This document shows, piece by piece, positions 37,903 through 49,620 of a stretch of 64,000 nucleotides of DNA (within the stretch, counting starts at the first letter, position 1; each line of letters opens with the position of its first letter). Source of the stretch: Lepidonotus clava (Eukaryota > Annelida > Polychaeta > Phyllodocida > Polynoidae); the NCBI GenBank assembly GCA_936440205.1, contig OW387133.1, positions 72,726,374 through 72,790,373 on the forward strand. Reading direction: 5' to 3'. The translations under genes and the position numbers were made by a program. Below the pieces are notes generated by a model. It was not told the DNA's origin, did not search any database, and worked only from the letters and a program-made list of their open reading frames with translations.

Positions 37903-40491
37903 TGCTAGGTTTTATTAATTGTTTTTATAAGGCACGGTTTCCTTCTGAATGACGTTGTGCTGTATTAAATAACAGGTGCAGGAGAGGCATGTAAATTGAC
38001 CTGTTGCCACGTAGCCATGCAGTTACAATAATCCTTTGACTAGGCACCTGTCTAGGCAACTTATTTGACGACCTAAATTCGTTAAGTTATTTGGCAACAA
38101 ACATATAACTGTATGTAGTACCTTTTTTTCTGTCAATTCACACAATAGCCATGTGCTGTTTTTAACGCAAGTATACTCTAAATGTCAGGCAATATAACTC
38201 AAATGTGACCCCATTCCATATCCCATGTCTTTCACAAGGGAACACGTACATACGTGGACCACTTCATTCCAAAATCTTTGGCAACCAGAGCATTGATGCG
38301 GATAGATAGCGTGAGACCTGGCCGGTGGGTAGAGACCTAGCCCTCCAGGGACCACAGACTGACCCATCTCTGACCCACCCCTGGCCCCCCTGACCCACCC
38401 TGACCCACTCAGATTGGCTAGACGCCACCTCGACAAGTCCCAAACGTGAACCACCATGCCGCCGCTAATCGATTCCACACGCTTCCCATTAGCTCATATT
38501 TCGTGCAGGTATGCACAAAAATATGCAAGCATGAAAAGAGGTTATTTGTCGGATTATTGATCCACTTGTACCAAAAAGTGTGCACATTAGCTGGGAGACA
38601 AAAGAGGCATGGGAAAAAGAAGAATTAATTAGAAAAAAAAACACCATCATTACAATCATGGCACAAAAAGAATGGCAAAAATAGAATCATGAATCCAGTG
38701 CATAAAGTAAGAAAGGTGAGAACGACCATGCGAACATATCAGTTGCTGTTAAAATTTCTGCAGTAAATATTCCTGTTAGCAGCATGGAGAGGTCGTCCTT
38801 CACCCCTGCTTAGGGCACCTGGCTGGAAAATCTGACCTGCGACGCAGCAATACGATATCTAGCACAAGGCCATCTTGTGATAAAATAGGTGGTAGTAGTG
38901 AAATAGAATGAGTAGATGTCCCTATAGGAGCAGAACTAACTTGTTTACCGCACAGTAAACCGGACTCTCACAACAGACACGGTTTATGTGTGCCCTGCTT
39001 ATGGCTGGGAGTTGGGGCTGGCCATCCACAGCCCAGAGTTGTAGGCTGGTATCATGAAATGGCCCCCAACAGAGAATCCCCTTCTGTGCGAATAGCTTAT
39101 AAATAAGCTGTTAGTGACCGAAATGCACACTGCTTGTGCTATACATCAATGGTAAAGAGCTTGCATTCTTCGCTCAAATGAGCAATATGGACGACCAAGC
39201 ATGCCAGCTGGCCTTTACTGGCTTTTCCTACCTATAGCGACGTCTGAAAAAGACAATATTTAACCGGTAGTTTATCAGGTCGATGAGAGTGAATGTGAAA
39301 TAGAAAAACACAGGACCCAAAGGGTTAAATAACACTTGTTTAATATACATTGCAACCAAATCGGTACAAAGGTTGTTCGGTAACAAGTGAAGGGGAATTG
39401 TCCTACTAAACTGGTCATACAACAAAAAGACTACAAAGTTACCAAAATGATGCTTTAATGTAGGCAGAATACAAAAGTCAAATTTTAACCCTGTGTTACA
39501 CAACAGGAAGCCACACCGACGATAGATGGACAAAACAAGCATGGGAATATTTATTGTCGTTACACTCTGTTTTAAACAAGGGCTGAAATTGTATATTTAG
39601 TCTAGACAGGCTGACTTGTGTGTTATTGATTGGGAAAGTGTTCTTTCACTAGTGTTAGAGTAGAATGGCTCGGGTAGTCACGGCCGAATAGCCCAGTCAT
39701 TACATCCGTCAGACATCGGAAAATATGAGGAGTGAAAACCATCGAACCGTACACGTAATGTAGGGTCTTATGAAAAACATCCACTCGGCATGAATACAGG
39801 AAATTATACATTTAATTCGAAACATCGGTACGTGGGAATTTGAACATGTGGGTCATAGCGTGAATTCAAACAGGTGTTTTTATTGTAGTGATCAATACAC
39901 TTGTAGTGATCCATTGCAATACTGTTAAAAAGAAATTGCGATTAGTTTTAGACTGATTCCGAATGACTGAACCTCTTCAGAGACGTAGGGGGAATAGTAA
40001 GTACATTTTGCAAGGCTGAGCATTTGGCAATCAAGTATTTGATACATGTTTGAACCCATGTAGACAAAATGATGTATTCCAAATCTACTCCAGTCCTCCA
40101 AATGTTGTGACCTTGATCTATCATCTGAACTGGATTTACACGTATAAAAGTCCATGAAGCCAAAAGGGAGAGGGGATAGATTGAGCAGGCCAACAGCCCC
40201 GAACACTACCTTACAGTATGTGTCCAAGGTATAGAAACCACAAGCAGGGCAATCCGGGCAGTAAACCCCCGCCTTCCGTCCCCTCCTCACGTACCGAGCT
40301 AGGCCCAGACTGTTTGTCTGAACTTTAAACCACTCGTCGGAATTCCCCACCACAAACCACATAAAGAAGGTCATACATTCCCTCTTGCTGGGAGCATTTA
40401 ACTTATTTCCCTACTCCCCTTTCAAAGTTTAAGTTTAAAATTCAAACGCATTCTCTTTTAACCCCGACTCCTCTTTTCCAGTTATTAACTG
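37903..40491. other. intronic or intergenic DNA, nothing firmly recognised
   Basis: There is a short GC-rich repeat of TGACCCACCC words at about 38350-38410. The longest frame is on the minus strand (40374-39925, 149 residues, with C-x2-C-x2-C); it has no splice or family support. No other structure was noticed. Confidence 0.35.
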
Positions 40492-40793
40492 TAAAGGGCC
40501 ATACCCACTACGCGATTTTACCGTCGCCGGGCGACTGACGACATGAAAAACGGCCGTCGTCGTCGCCGGGCGACGGCAATATCAAGCAAGTTTGATATTT
40601 TACCGGCGATTTTGCCAGCGATTTTGCCAGCGATCACGTCGTCCGTCGCTCGTCGCCCAGAAACCACACCATACCCACAGGGAGTCGCCGGGCGATTCAT
40701 TGATAATCCAGTCGCCCAGCGACTCTGCCGCCGATTCTCTGGATCGCCGGTCGCCAGTCGCCGGGAAGATCGCCTAGTGGGTACGGGGCTTTA
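40492..40793. mobile_element. GC-rich MITE (302 bp)
   Basis: The ends are imperfect inverted repeats: TAAAGGGCCATACCCACTAC on the left, and TAAAGCCCCGTACCCACTAG as the reverse complement of the right. The interior is rich in CGCCGGGCGA palindromes and has a 12-bp repeat (GCGATTTTGCCA). Base composition contrasts sharply with the AT-rich flanks. The target duplication is unclear and there is no coding content. Confidence 0.65.
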
Positions 40794-40799
40794 GTGTTG

Positions 40800-42085
40800 A
40801 AAGTTGTGAGAACTATATACTGGCGCCTGATTGAAGATGTGAGTTTTATATATAGAGGCTGAGGATCTTCAGAGTGTGAGATGATTTTAGTAAACTCCGA
40901 GGCGGCGGTTAGTTGTGTCCCGGGTACAAAGACCCCATTCTCCGGCCACTGAACAGGTGACATTCTCGTGTCACCTGTTGTATGGGAGATTCAGGGGTGC
41001 GCCACCTACTAAAGTTGTAAGCCACTGCACCACCTGTATGATTGAAGGTCATAGTGTCTACTCTAGGGCTCAGGTTAAGAGGAATTCTTAGGAATATACT
41101 ATTCAATACTTGAAAATTGACCCATGACAAACCAATGTTCTATCGGAAAAAAATCCTTAAGATTTTGCAAAATCTGGGCGATGCGCACAGGTAGTCACTA
41201 AACTTGTTATTAAGTAATTTCTTGGAAAATGAGGCATCTATATTTCATCGAAAATTACTTACCCTTATTTTAAGATGAATGACAATCAAGGGACAAAATT
41301 TAATTCTTTGCATCACATAGTCGTGTAACAGTAACGTAAAGCATATGGTTAGTGCAGAACCCGTTTGCTACATTGCATGTTAATCATGTGTTGACCTAAG
41401 GAGTGTTAAGCAGCGGTAATGATCCGTCGGCGGTCTGCCCAAGGAGCTGCTCACCGACTTATAGCATGCATGAGCACACACGAGCAGCTCAGCTCAGGGC
41501 CGTGTAAATATACACTGGTCGCACTCTCTAACGAGTCTAAGCTGGGCGATTTGGTTTGAGGACAGCCTCGGTGATACCAACAGAATCCAGGTAGCAATAT
41601 AATTTTAGTTGCTATTAGTAATGTATGGACTTTAAAGTTTCAAGAATGGTTGGTAATTTGAGTCAAAGGCGTGAATCTGTAGATTAGCTAGAGCCTTATA
41701 TATATTATAACATTGACACCTTAAAACACCTGCGAACATCTGACTCCCTTTTATTCTAGACAGGTAAAATCGCGCAGCTGTGATTCTGGACAAATGGCTT
41801 TAACAGTGGGATGTTGTGAATGGCCAATATCAGTGAAGCACATCCTTTGACCTTTTGATTTGGTTGCACCAGCAGTATTTTAGACAAGGATAAATTTGTT
41901 TTTGTCTTCTACCTGCAGATACAATTATTACCAATCACTGTCCGAAGGTTTATTTTGGTGCGCACCTTGGTGGCAGTCCCCAAAAAGTGTCCACCTGGCC
42001 ACAATATCTGAATTCAGTTAGGCATTTGATATATTATTGGAAAAGGTTTGCACAACTGGGTGTACAGCACTGAAAAATCACAAAA
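40800..42085. other. intronic DNA, nothing recognised
   Basis: Two copies of the 9-mer GAGCWGCTC lie at about 41444 and 41482. No exon, repeat array or promoter was recognised. Confidence 0.35.
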
Positions 42086-42717
42086 CCAACAACATAAGCA
42101 AATGATATTGCCTTTGATTGACTACTCATCATTGTTGTTTGATTCTAGTACCAGTAGGAAAGTAGCTAGATTGCAACCGATACAAAATCGCGCTGTCAAA
42201 ACTATTACGATGAATAATCGTTATATACCAACTATTGAAATGGATATGTTTCATAATGAATTGTCACTTGAAATTTTGTCAAAAAGAAGAAAAATCATTC
42301 TTCTGAAAATGATGTACAAATTGAGTAAAAATCTGGATAATATTGAGGTGTCCATCGGAGGAAGATTCTTACGAAGTAGTGACAAAGTGAAATTTAATAT
42401 ACCCTTTACTAATAAAGAAAGAGTATGTAGAAGTCCATATTATTTGGGCAATAAACTATGGAATGATTTAGATGTGAGCATACAGAATGCGGTGACAATG
42501 AACGAGTTTAAGAGATTAGTGAAATCACTATATTAAATCTCGAAGGTTTATGTGTATTGTATATGGATATAGGGTGCTTATAAATTTGTATTTCATCATT
42601 GTTCATCATTTAACTGTGTATATAATGTTTAAATTCATTTCACTGACGTCGGAAGAACTTTGTGTAATATGAAGAGATGTCTTAATAAAAAAAATAAAAA
42701 AAAAATAAAAAAAAAAC
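42086..42717 (+). mobile_element. 5'-truncated LINE (non-LTR retrotransposon) 3' end
   Basis: The open frame ending at 42536 carries the post-reverse-transcriptase C-terminal region of CR1/L2/Jockey-group LINEs: LPLIDYSSLLFDSS, then RLQPIQNRAVKTI, and the terminal YYLGNKLWNDLDV...FKRLVKSLY, which match the usual 'LQ.IQNRA', 'LWN.L' and 'FK..LK' motifs. No stop interrupts about 150 codons. A roughly 130-bp 3' UTR ends in an A-rich AATAAAAAA-type tail (42684-42716). The catalytic RT and endonuclease are absent (5' truncation), so the copy is immobile. The clade is not certain. Confidence 0.8.
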
Positions 42718-43924
42718 ATGCATCTCGGATGCAGGGTGCACCTTTAACTTAGGACATTGCCAGTGGTCTGTATTTGGCACCCTACAAAGGCCCGTGTCCT
42801 GCTGCCCATTGATACGTTGTAACATATGCTCTACAATAAGTACGTTGCCCACGGAAAAAAAACTCTACCATAAATAAACATTTCAAACCATATGTCTGAA
42901 CATTACAGCCAGTGGCCTTTTTTCCTCATCCAAATTTAGATTCATGGCGTCCCAGACCCAAACACACACTATACGTGCCTGGCCACAGGAGCCCTCCTGT
43001 AACCATTGTAATCGGAATGATACATGAGGGCCGGCCGTCCCGATCCCCCCGACCCTGGCCAGGCCGCGGCTGACCAGTCGTAGGGCCACAGTTGGATGTC
43101 AGACGCCGCTCATAAATCTTTCACTGCTATCAATGATTACCAGTAAAGTGGAGGCGGTGCTCGTTATGTGATGATTCTGCAGCTTCGCCGGGCCCCGCCA
43201 CTCGCGTCAGATTTGATTGGCTTGCTGGGTTTGTGGCACGGGATAAAAGGGGTTATGGGGCTATACATAATTTACATGTAGTTGGGTCATCATTTTTGTG
43301 ACTAATCACGGACAGACCACTGGTTTATTAGATAGATGTCACATTCAAATTGAAACAAGCCATGAACAAATGCATGTGTATTTTAATCTATTATTTGTCC
43401 CCATTTCCTTAATGAGACTTCTCAATGTATTCTATTTCAATTTACATGGCATTACATCAAGGCATTTGACTTTTAAACAAGCGTCAGATAGTGCATTAGC
43501 ACGTGGAATTGTCTCTGAAACATAATCATTGTATAAGATAGATTGTATAATACATTCCAAAGTGCATAATACAATCATTCGATATAGATCAAAATGATTT
43601 ATTTAAAAAATACAAATAAGGTGATTGGTCAACTTTTATTCAAGCGGTAGCTTAGTAGCACTTGGACCAAAATTAACTGCCAGAAAGAAATTGCTTCCTC
43701 CCGACCCACATTTGACAAGTTTTTACTCAGTTCAGTCCCCTATGTCCCCAGAAGTATTAGTCACAATATGGGCCGGACACATTATTCCCAGGGTAACTGA
43801 CTGACGATCGTTTAATAAGGGATGCTGGTAAAACTGATGATCGGGGCTTATTAAAGTGGGGTCAGGGGTGGGCTGGGTCCTATTGTATAGGACTCAGTGC
43901 GAGAGGTGAGGCTGACGTGACAAC
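42718..43924 (+). other. intronic DNA with a TATA-like promoter candidate
   Basis: At about 43170-43260 a GC-rich patch contains an inverted CCAAT (GATTGGC near 43217) and GATAAAAGGGG near 43242, spaced like a core promoter. This could be an alternative promoter upstream of the candidate exon at 43925. No other feature was noticed. Confidence 0.3.
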
Positions 43925-44006
43925 ATGAACCCGGGGAGCAACTCACAGCCCGAGCAGCTCACCCGAGTGGAGGTGGCCGCGTGGCTAAGGCTTTTACGGA
44001 CTTTAA
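43925..44006 (+). CDS. candidate short alternative first coding exon
   Basis: An ATG in good context (CAACATGA), with an in-frame TGA four codons upstream, starts a GC-rich, host-like reading frame beginning MNPGSNSQPEQLTRVEVAAW and continuing LRLLRTL. A strong donor (TTTAA|GTAAGTT) follows at 44007. It encodes 27 codons plus one base, so it ends in phase 1, like the C1 exon at 31583 and the giant exon at 55563. The C-terminal half could be an amphipathic helix. I do not recognise it. It may be an alternative N-terminus of the RASSF-like protein, by analogy with the alternative promoters of vertebrate RASSF1 and RASSF5. The frame is short enough to be chance. Confidence 0.35.
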
Positions 44007-47000
44007 GTAAGTTATATATTGTTTCCCATATGAATGGTCGATAATATTAGCCACATTTTACAAATCTGTGGTAAGAAAAGAGCCTCGCGAGGTGTACGTG
44101 TTCCGTGTTTGTGTATAGGCCACGTGGCAAAACTTGGTGATCACTGTGCAGCGTGATCATTCTGCTTTTTATATTCATTCAAAAAAAGCATTTGATATTA
44201 ACGTAGTTACACATGTAATTTACGGTTCCTATTTCAGTCAAATTGATGTCAATTTACTTGTCATTTGCTGACGTAGTAGGTTTCTTTTTATGAAGAGTTA
44301 TTTTCATTGCTTGATCTGTCAGTCTTTTTATCAGTCGTATTATCAGTCATAATGTTACATCTATCAACTGAGATAAGACCTATTCCTTTATTACTTCATA
44401 CTGGTCTTTATGTGGGTGGTGGTACCATTTAGCACGGCCAAAAAGTAATGGAATTATAAGATAGATCATTCTTGAATCCAAATAAGCCTAGTGGATGTAA
44501 CATATTGCTATTGTCAGAAGGATGTATTTGACATAGGAATCATCCGAGTGATGCATAGAACGAGGTGGGGATGGTATTGGTTTTCGTGTCACTGTCTGTG
44601 CTTTTCTGATATTCAATTTAGTTTATAGCTGTCAAGTGTCACTGTACGACCAGTCTATTTGTATCAGTAGACATAACGTTGTCCAGGCCTCACCCTCCAG
44701 CCATATATATATACATCTAGTGCTATTTTGTTGATTAACTATATTGCCTACTCATTGTCTATGTGCCAATCATACATAATAACCCTTATACTCACAATAT
44801 TGGTGCTATAAAACATCAAAGACAGTTAGTATTAGTTTATATGTACCCTTGTGAGTGTACATACTCACACTCTAATGTAAACAGAATTAGCAGAGTCGTG
44901 CCAAATATTTGGTCATATTACTCATGTGTCAATTTATGGACATAATTATGCTTTTGACCGCAGTAAGATCTATTGGCGACCAACAAGCAGGAACTCGAGG
45001 CAGTAACTTCCTGGTTTTTCAGCTTGTTTCTACGATATTATTACTTATGTCGTTACTGACGGACCATGAAGTATACGAAACTTAACTTAATTCCGCATGG
45101 CCAGTGTCGTGCCAAGTGAAATAGCAGTGCCCAAATAAGCTATAATTTATATTTGGATCACATCCAAGGCTTACACTTACAAGTGTAGTTGACATGTACC
45201 TTTTTTTTTCTTCAACACCCAAAGCAGAAAGTAGGTGTTGTCAAGACACAAATTATTAGAACCTAGGATTTTCTATCTATCCCTGTAACATAGCATAAAG
45301 TTGCTTTCATTTAAAGGACAAGCAGTAGTATTTTCATCTTATATTGTGGGTGTTTAATGGTTACTAGGGAGCTTGTATTTGAAAGCCAATTTATATTCAT
45401 TACCGAACGAAGAGCTAACAGCCATTGTCTAGAAAATAGAACGGTAATCTATCAGTACTATTTCATTCCATTAAACCTGTCAGGGTATTCCCCAGGTTTT
45501 TCCCAGTATTTACGAGGCTTACATATATAATAGGATGCCCCCCTCCCCGCCTTTTATGAATACCATCGTCATGGACAAAACAGTCGCAAGACCAGAGCTA
45601 TTGCAATAATGTAGAGTTTGGGCCTTACTAAAATTTCCATATTGGACCACACACATTGGTAATCATTAATTGTCTTTTTCCGTATGTCTTGGGACCTCTG
45701 CTTGACTGCCTATGATGTAGTAATAAAATAATTTTGTTATGTGCTAAGCTTTGGCACTGATTCTTGTCCAAATGATATATTGTACTGACAAAGGAAGCTC
45801 GTAAAAACATCTGGGTTAATTGTCTCCTTAATTCTTTAGCCATCGGAATTAACAATCACAGTTATGATTGAGGTAAAAACAACATCAATGACTATAAACT
45901 ATAAAGATACACTGCGGCAGGAACGCCAACACACGATGATGATGCTCGGAGATAATGCCATTCAGTTCTCCCCTGGGATGATTGTTTTGTCATGTCAATA
46001 TTGTTTTTTGTTTTTTTTAATTCAAGAAGAAACTAAGTGGGTCACTGTAACAATGGAGGTGGCTCTGCCTGTTGCAAATTAGGCCAATCAGGCGCACCAC
46101 CACCGCAGTCAAAACTCATTTATCATCTTTTAACCAGCGCACGGCTTGCCGTGTCGTCTGGGGTCTTGCCTGTGGCTCCGCAACAGGCTACTTGATATTC
46201 ATAACTGGCTTCCCGTAATAGTCGAGCTGCACCCGTCCATGTTATTAGTCATTCATGGATGTCCATGTAATTACAAAGATTATTCTCTCGTAGACCATCT
46301 TGTATTCTTTTGGCTAAATATCTATGTAAGAGTTAATAATCAGTCTAACTCTTTTATATTTCTTTAAATTTCAACGCCATCTTTTCAGTCTCATTTATTT
46401 CCTGACATGTCAAGAAACATCAGTCTTCATCACTTTCAATAGCTTGCATATCAACTCATTTTTATTTTAACCAGCTCGTGCTATACGATTCTTTTGTCTA
46501 AATACACCTACTATATTTCCAACCAGGTAGCATAGCAGACAAAAATTATCATCATTCTTCTTCATTCTAAACTCCCCAGCCTGAACCCCAAATCAGGATC
46601 TCTAGTGCTAAATATAAGCATCCTCTGGTATGGGGCTAAGAAATGGGGTCAAAGCAGTACTTTTTGTTTGAGCTAGATCCAATTTTGGCAAGATGGCGTC
46701 GTAAGGAGTCGTTAGTTTTTATGGCCGTACATTCTCATGTAACAGGTGGTGTTTCCCAACCATTAACATTAAGGCACCGTCTAGGGTAGACCTCAGTGCT
46801 AGGTCAGCCTGGGTAAAGTAAAGGCAGTAGAATAGAGGTCAACTAATCTGTATTCAGAAAGGATTTCAGACTTGAACGTGGCTCTGCTTTTGCGCTATAA
46901 AATAACATGGATGCATATTCAAGTCTTACAGGCAGCCGATTCTACAAATGACGCTATGCTAACCTAGATAGTTGTGTATGATAATATAACAGATAGAGTT

Positions 47001-47545
47001 TGTTTCAAATGGCAAATGCGCCTTGTTCGCCAAATATTCATAATACATAGTACATCTAAAGCTACATAACGTGCCAATCGTGTTGTCATATAATATATAT
47101 GTCTGTCATACTATTTTATTTTCCAGTGTGGATGATTGAGAGTAGTTTGTGTATATTCTAGGGACATCCCGTATTTGTATATTGATAGTAAAGATTAAGC
47201 AGGAACCAGATTATGTGACCTCATACAGCGTGCACTCCACATCTCGTGTCAGCATCCTCATCCTGGTGCAGTGTTGTTCACAAACAGGGAGTGGGGAGTT
47301 TCCTTCGTATGACAGGCTTTAACGGAGACTTGCCGGTGGTGACATCTGGTGGGAAACTTACTAACTACACTGAGAGTTTCCTGAGAGTTGAGCATGCCTG
47401 TTGGACGAAACGTCTTGGATCTAGTCCCGATTTTTATAGGTGTTAGAAATGTTCGCACATTTTGGATTCCGATCATGGTATTATAATTTTTTTGTGAGTG
47501 ATTGCAGAGTAATGATCTGGTGACACAATGCGCTTTGTTAGTCAA
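44007..47545. other. intronic or intergenic DNA, nothing recognised
   Basis: AT-rich with short frames only. A YY1-like AAGATGGCGTC near 46691 is isolated. No exon or element was recognised. Confidence 0.35.
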
Positions 47546-47880
47546 ACTTTTACCACTGTACTTAGTGTGCCAGAGCCATACTGAGATTTCTCTCCTATTG
47601 ACATAGTTTAACTGATAATGTTGTAACGCGTAGAAGCTTTCCTCAGAAATCTTGCGAACCTTTTACCGCTGTACTTAGTGTACCAGATCCACACTGATAT
47701 CTCTCTCCTTTTGACATAGTTTAACTGATAATGCTATCATGCGTAGAAGCTTTCCTCAGAAATCTTGCGAACCTTTTACCGCTGTACTTAGTGTACCAGA
47801 TCCACACTGATATCTCTCTCCTTTTGACATAGTTTAACTGATAATGCTATCATGCGTAGAAGCTTTCCTCAGAAATCTTA
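47546..47880 (+). repeat. 113-bp tandem triplication
   Basis: Three units are in register (anchor TACC at 47551, 47664 and 47777). Units 2 and 3 look identical over their shared length; unit 1 differs at roughly a tenth of positions. The pattern implies a recent second duplication, or conversion, of the right pair. There is no coding content. Confidence 0.85.
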
Positions 47881-48299
47881 TTTGTGAGTTTTAGATTTGA
47901 CGTACCGGAACCTTTGGAATTGGATTATTTAAAAAAAAAAAAAAAGACTTGCAACAGAGTCATATAATCAGTCGATAAGATATTCAATATTAAAATCATC
48001 AAGCATCAATGCTTGATATTGAATAATGCGGGTATCATCTTTACTGACATAGATCTACAACTTCTTCATTGTCATAGATGGCATTTTTGTGAGCCCTTAA
48101 TTACAGTTTTTAGTATTGTAGCTTATGGGAAGGGCTCACTCAATCAGTCATGTCTTTTGTAGGTATTTGGGCTTTGATCTGATTGCCCGGTTACACAATC
48201 TTACATACAAGTAGCTACAGGCCTTTGTCCACCGGCATGCATTTGTAAGCAGGACAATTAGTGTGCATCAAGTGTAATTTAGTGGGCAGGCCTCTCCCT

Positions 48300-48362
48300 T
48301 GCACCCTCCCCCACCCCCACTCCTTGAACTCAGTTCAAGGAGTGGGGGTGGGGCAGGGTGCA
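48300..48362. repeat. near-perfect hairpin, 31-bp arms with a 1-base loop
   Basis: The left arm 48300-48330 (starting TGCACCCTCC) and right arm 48332-48362 are reverse complements with a single mismatch, separated by one C at 48331. The arms contain C- and G-tracts. Such a tight palindrome suggests a recent strand-switching event. Confidence 0.85.
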
Positions 48363-48720
48363 GTTTGAGAAGCCAGAAGTGGGTTACATAACCAGTACTT
48401 GAGCCACAGTCACCTGCATGTGGGTGGGTGCAGGGGACCGGGGCATTGACAGTCCACTCAACAAAGTGGTGGGGGGGGGGGGGGGGTGAGGCAGTCAGGG
48501 TCTAGGCAGTCAGTGTATGCAAGGCCTGGTAGAGGGAGGAGGAGAGGGGGGGGGGGGGTCATGGTTGCTTGGGCGCATGGACAGTGATATAGGAGGGAGT
48601 CCTATTGGTCAATCAGGTTGACCAATGAGTGTACAGCTGCCCGAGACAGCTGCACTGCCCAATGGACACTACTGGGGCCCCCACCTCTATGATGAGATTT
48701 CTGATTTCTAGTTAAGGGCG
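48363..48720. promoter_or_regulatory. G-rich region with a CCAAT cluster
   Basis: Two G-tracts (about 48471-48486 and 48547-48559) precede a palindromic pair of CCAAT boxes: ATTGG at 48604-48608 and CCAAT at 48622-48626, within an inverted repeat with 9-bp arms (ATTGGTCAA/TTGACCAAT). A third CCAAT lies at 48659-48663. It sits about 2.9 kb upstream of the giant exon and may be a promoter or enhancer using NF-Y. This is inference from motifs only. Confidence 0.35.
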
Positions 48721-48912
48721 AACATCGATCGTTCCAACGATCGGAACTTTGATAGTCATTTGCTTCTTGTTCCTACTTTTGTAGGATTTCCTACTTTTTG
48801 GTGATTTTGGATTGCATAAACGGTTTTTCCTACATTGCTCTACTATCATTTAAAAGTATTTTTGTGTTAAGCTTTTCAAATACAAATTCAATGTTAGGAA
48901 TCTATTCCTTAA

Positions 48913-49616
48913 GGATAGACAACTGTTGGTAATGCTCAATTTACAAATGTTTTGATATCTCAATAACTATTCATCCGATCTTAGAATGTGTTACATCAAA
49001 TGAAAGCACGGATTTTTCTTTATCTAATGATAGATATAACATTTTAAAACAGATTAAAAGTATGATAAAATAAAGGGCAAGTTTTTCACTTTTATTTTTT
49101 GAACATGGATGTCTCCCTTAATATCAAAGGTGCAAGCCTAAAATTTTTAGTACATGATTAGAACATTCAAATGGAGGGAACCGTGTCTCAGAATTTTTAT
49201 ATAAGCCTTAGTTTTAATTTTATGTAAAAAAAAAACGGGAAGAATTTTGATATTTTTTACAACTTTATTTTCTAGACTTCATAAAACAAAAACCAAACCA
49301 TAATTAAAAAATTTGAGGCACGGTTCCCTCTGAATGACTATCATGCACACATGTTCAAAATTTCAAGTGTCTATACACAATATTAACTGAGAAATCCTTG
49401 TTCAAAAAATGTCTGTCAAAAACACATTTTTCAAATTCTAGGCTTCTTTGCAAAGGCATCCTTGGACACATATTAACATGATTCATATCAATAGATAGAC
49501 TTTTCTTTTAGCTATCTAATGATATATAATATAAATAAAGGGTTAATAGATCACGATGATAGTGAAGAGAATACCGCTCCAATTGCAAAACAGCCCTTAT
49601 CAACAGTTGTCTATCC
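48913..49616. mobile_element. foldback TTAA MITE, copy 1 (704 bp)
   Basis: TTAA flanks both sides (48909-48912 and 49617-49620). Terminal inverted repeats of 16 bp are perfect (GGATAGACAACTGTTG and its complement). Inner segments are also inverted repeats: TTTTTTGAACATGGAT near 49096 faces ATCCTTGTTCAAAAAA near 49393, and GGAGGGAACCGTGTCTCAGA near 49172 faces GAGGCACGGTTCCCTC near 49315. Most of the element can therefore form one long imperfect hairpin. It shares length, ends and inner blocks with the copy at 59292-59996. Confidence 0.85.
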
Positions 49617-49620
49617 TTAA

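Noticed and set aside
39228-39542. 104-residue minus-strand frame as a transposon or host gene
   Set aside because: The hydrophobic, AT-driven composition is typical of chance frames; no motif or terminal repeat could be tied to it.
46688-46700. YY1-type AAGATGGCG sites (46.69 kb, 60.30 kb) as promoters
   Set aside because: Isolated 9-mers without CpG enrichment, other promoter motifs or a following exon.
47546-47880. CRISPR array
   Set aside because: Contiguous tandem units of 113 bp without unique spacers, in animal DNA.
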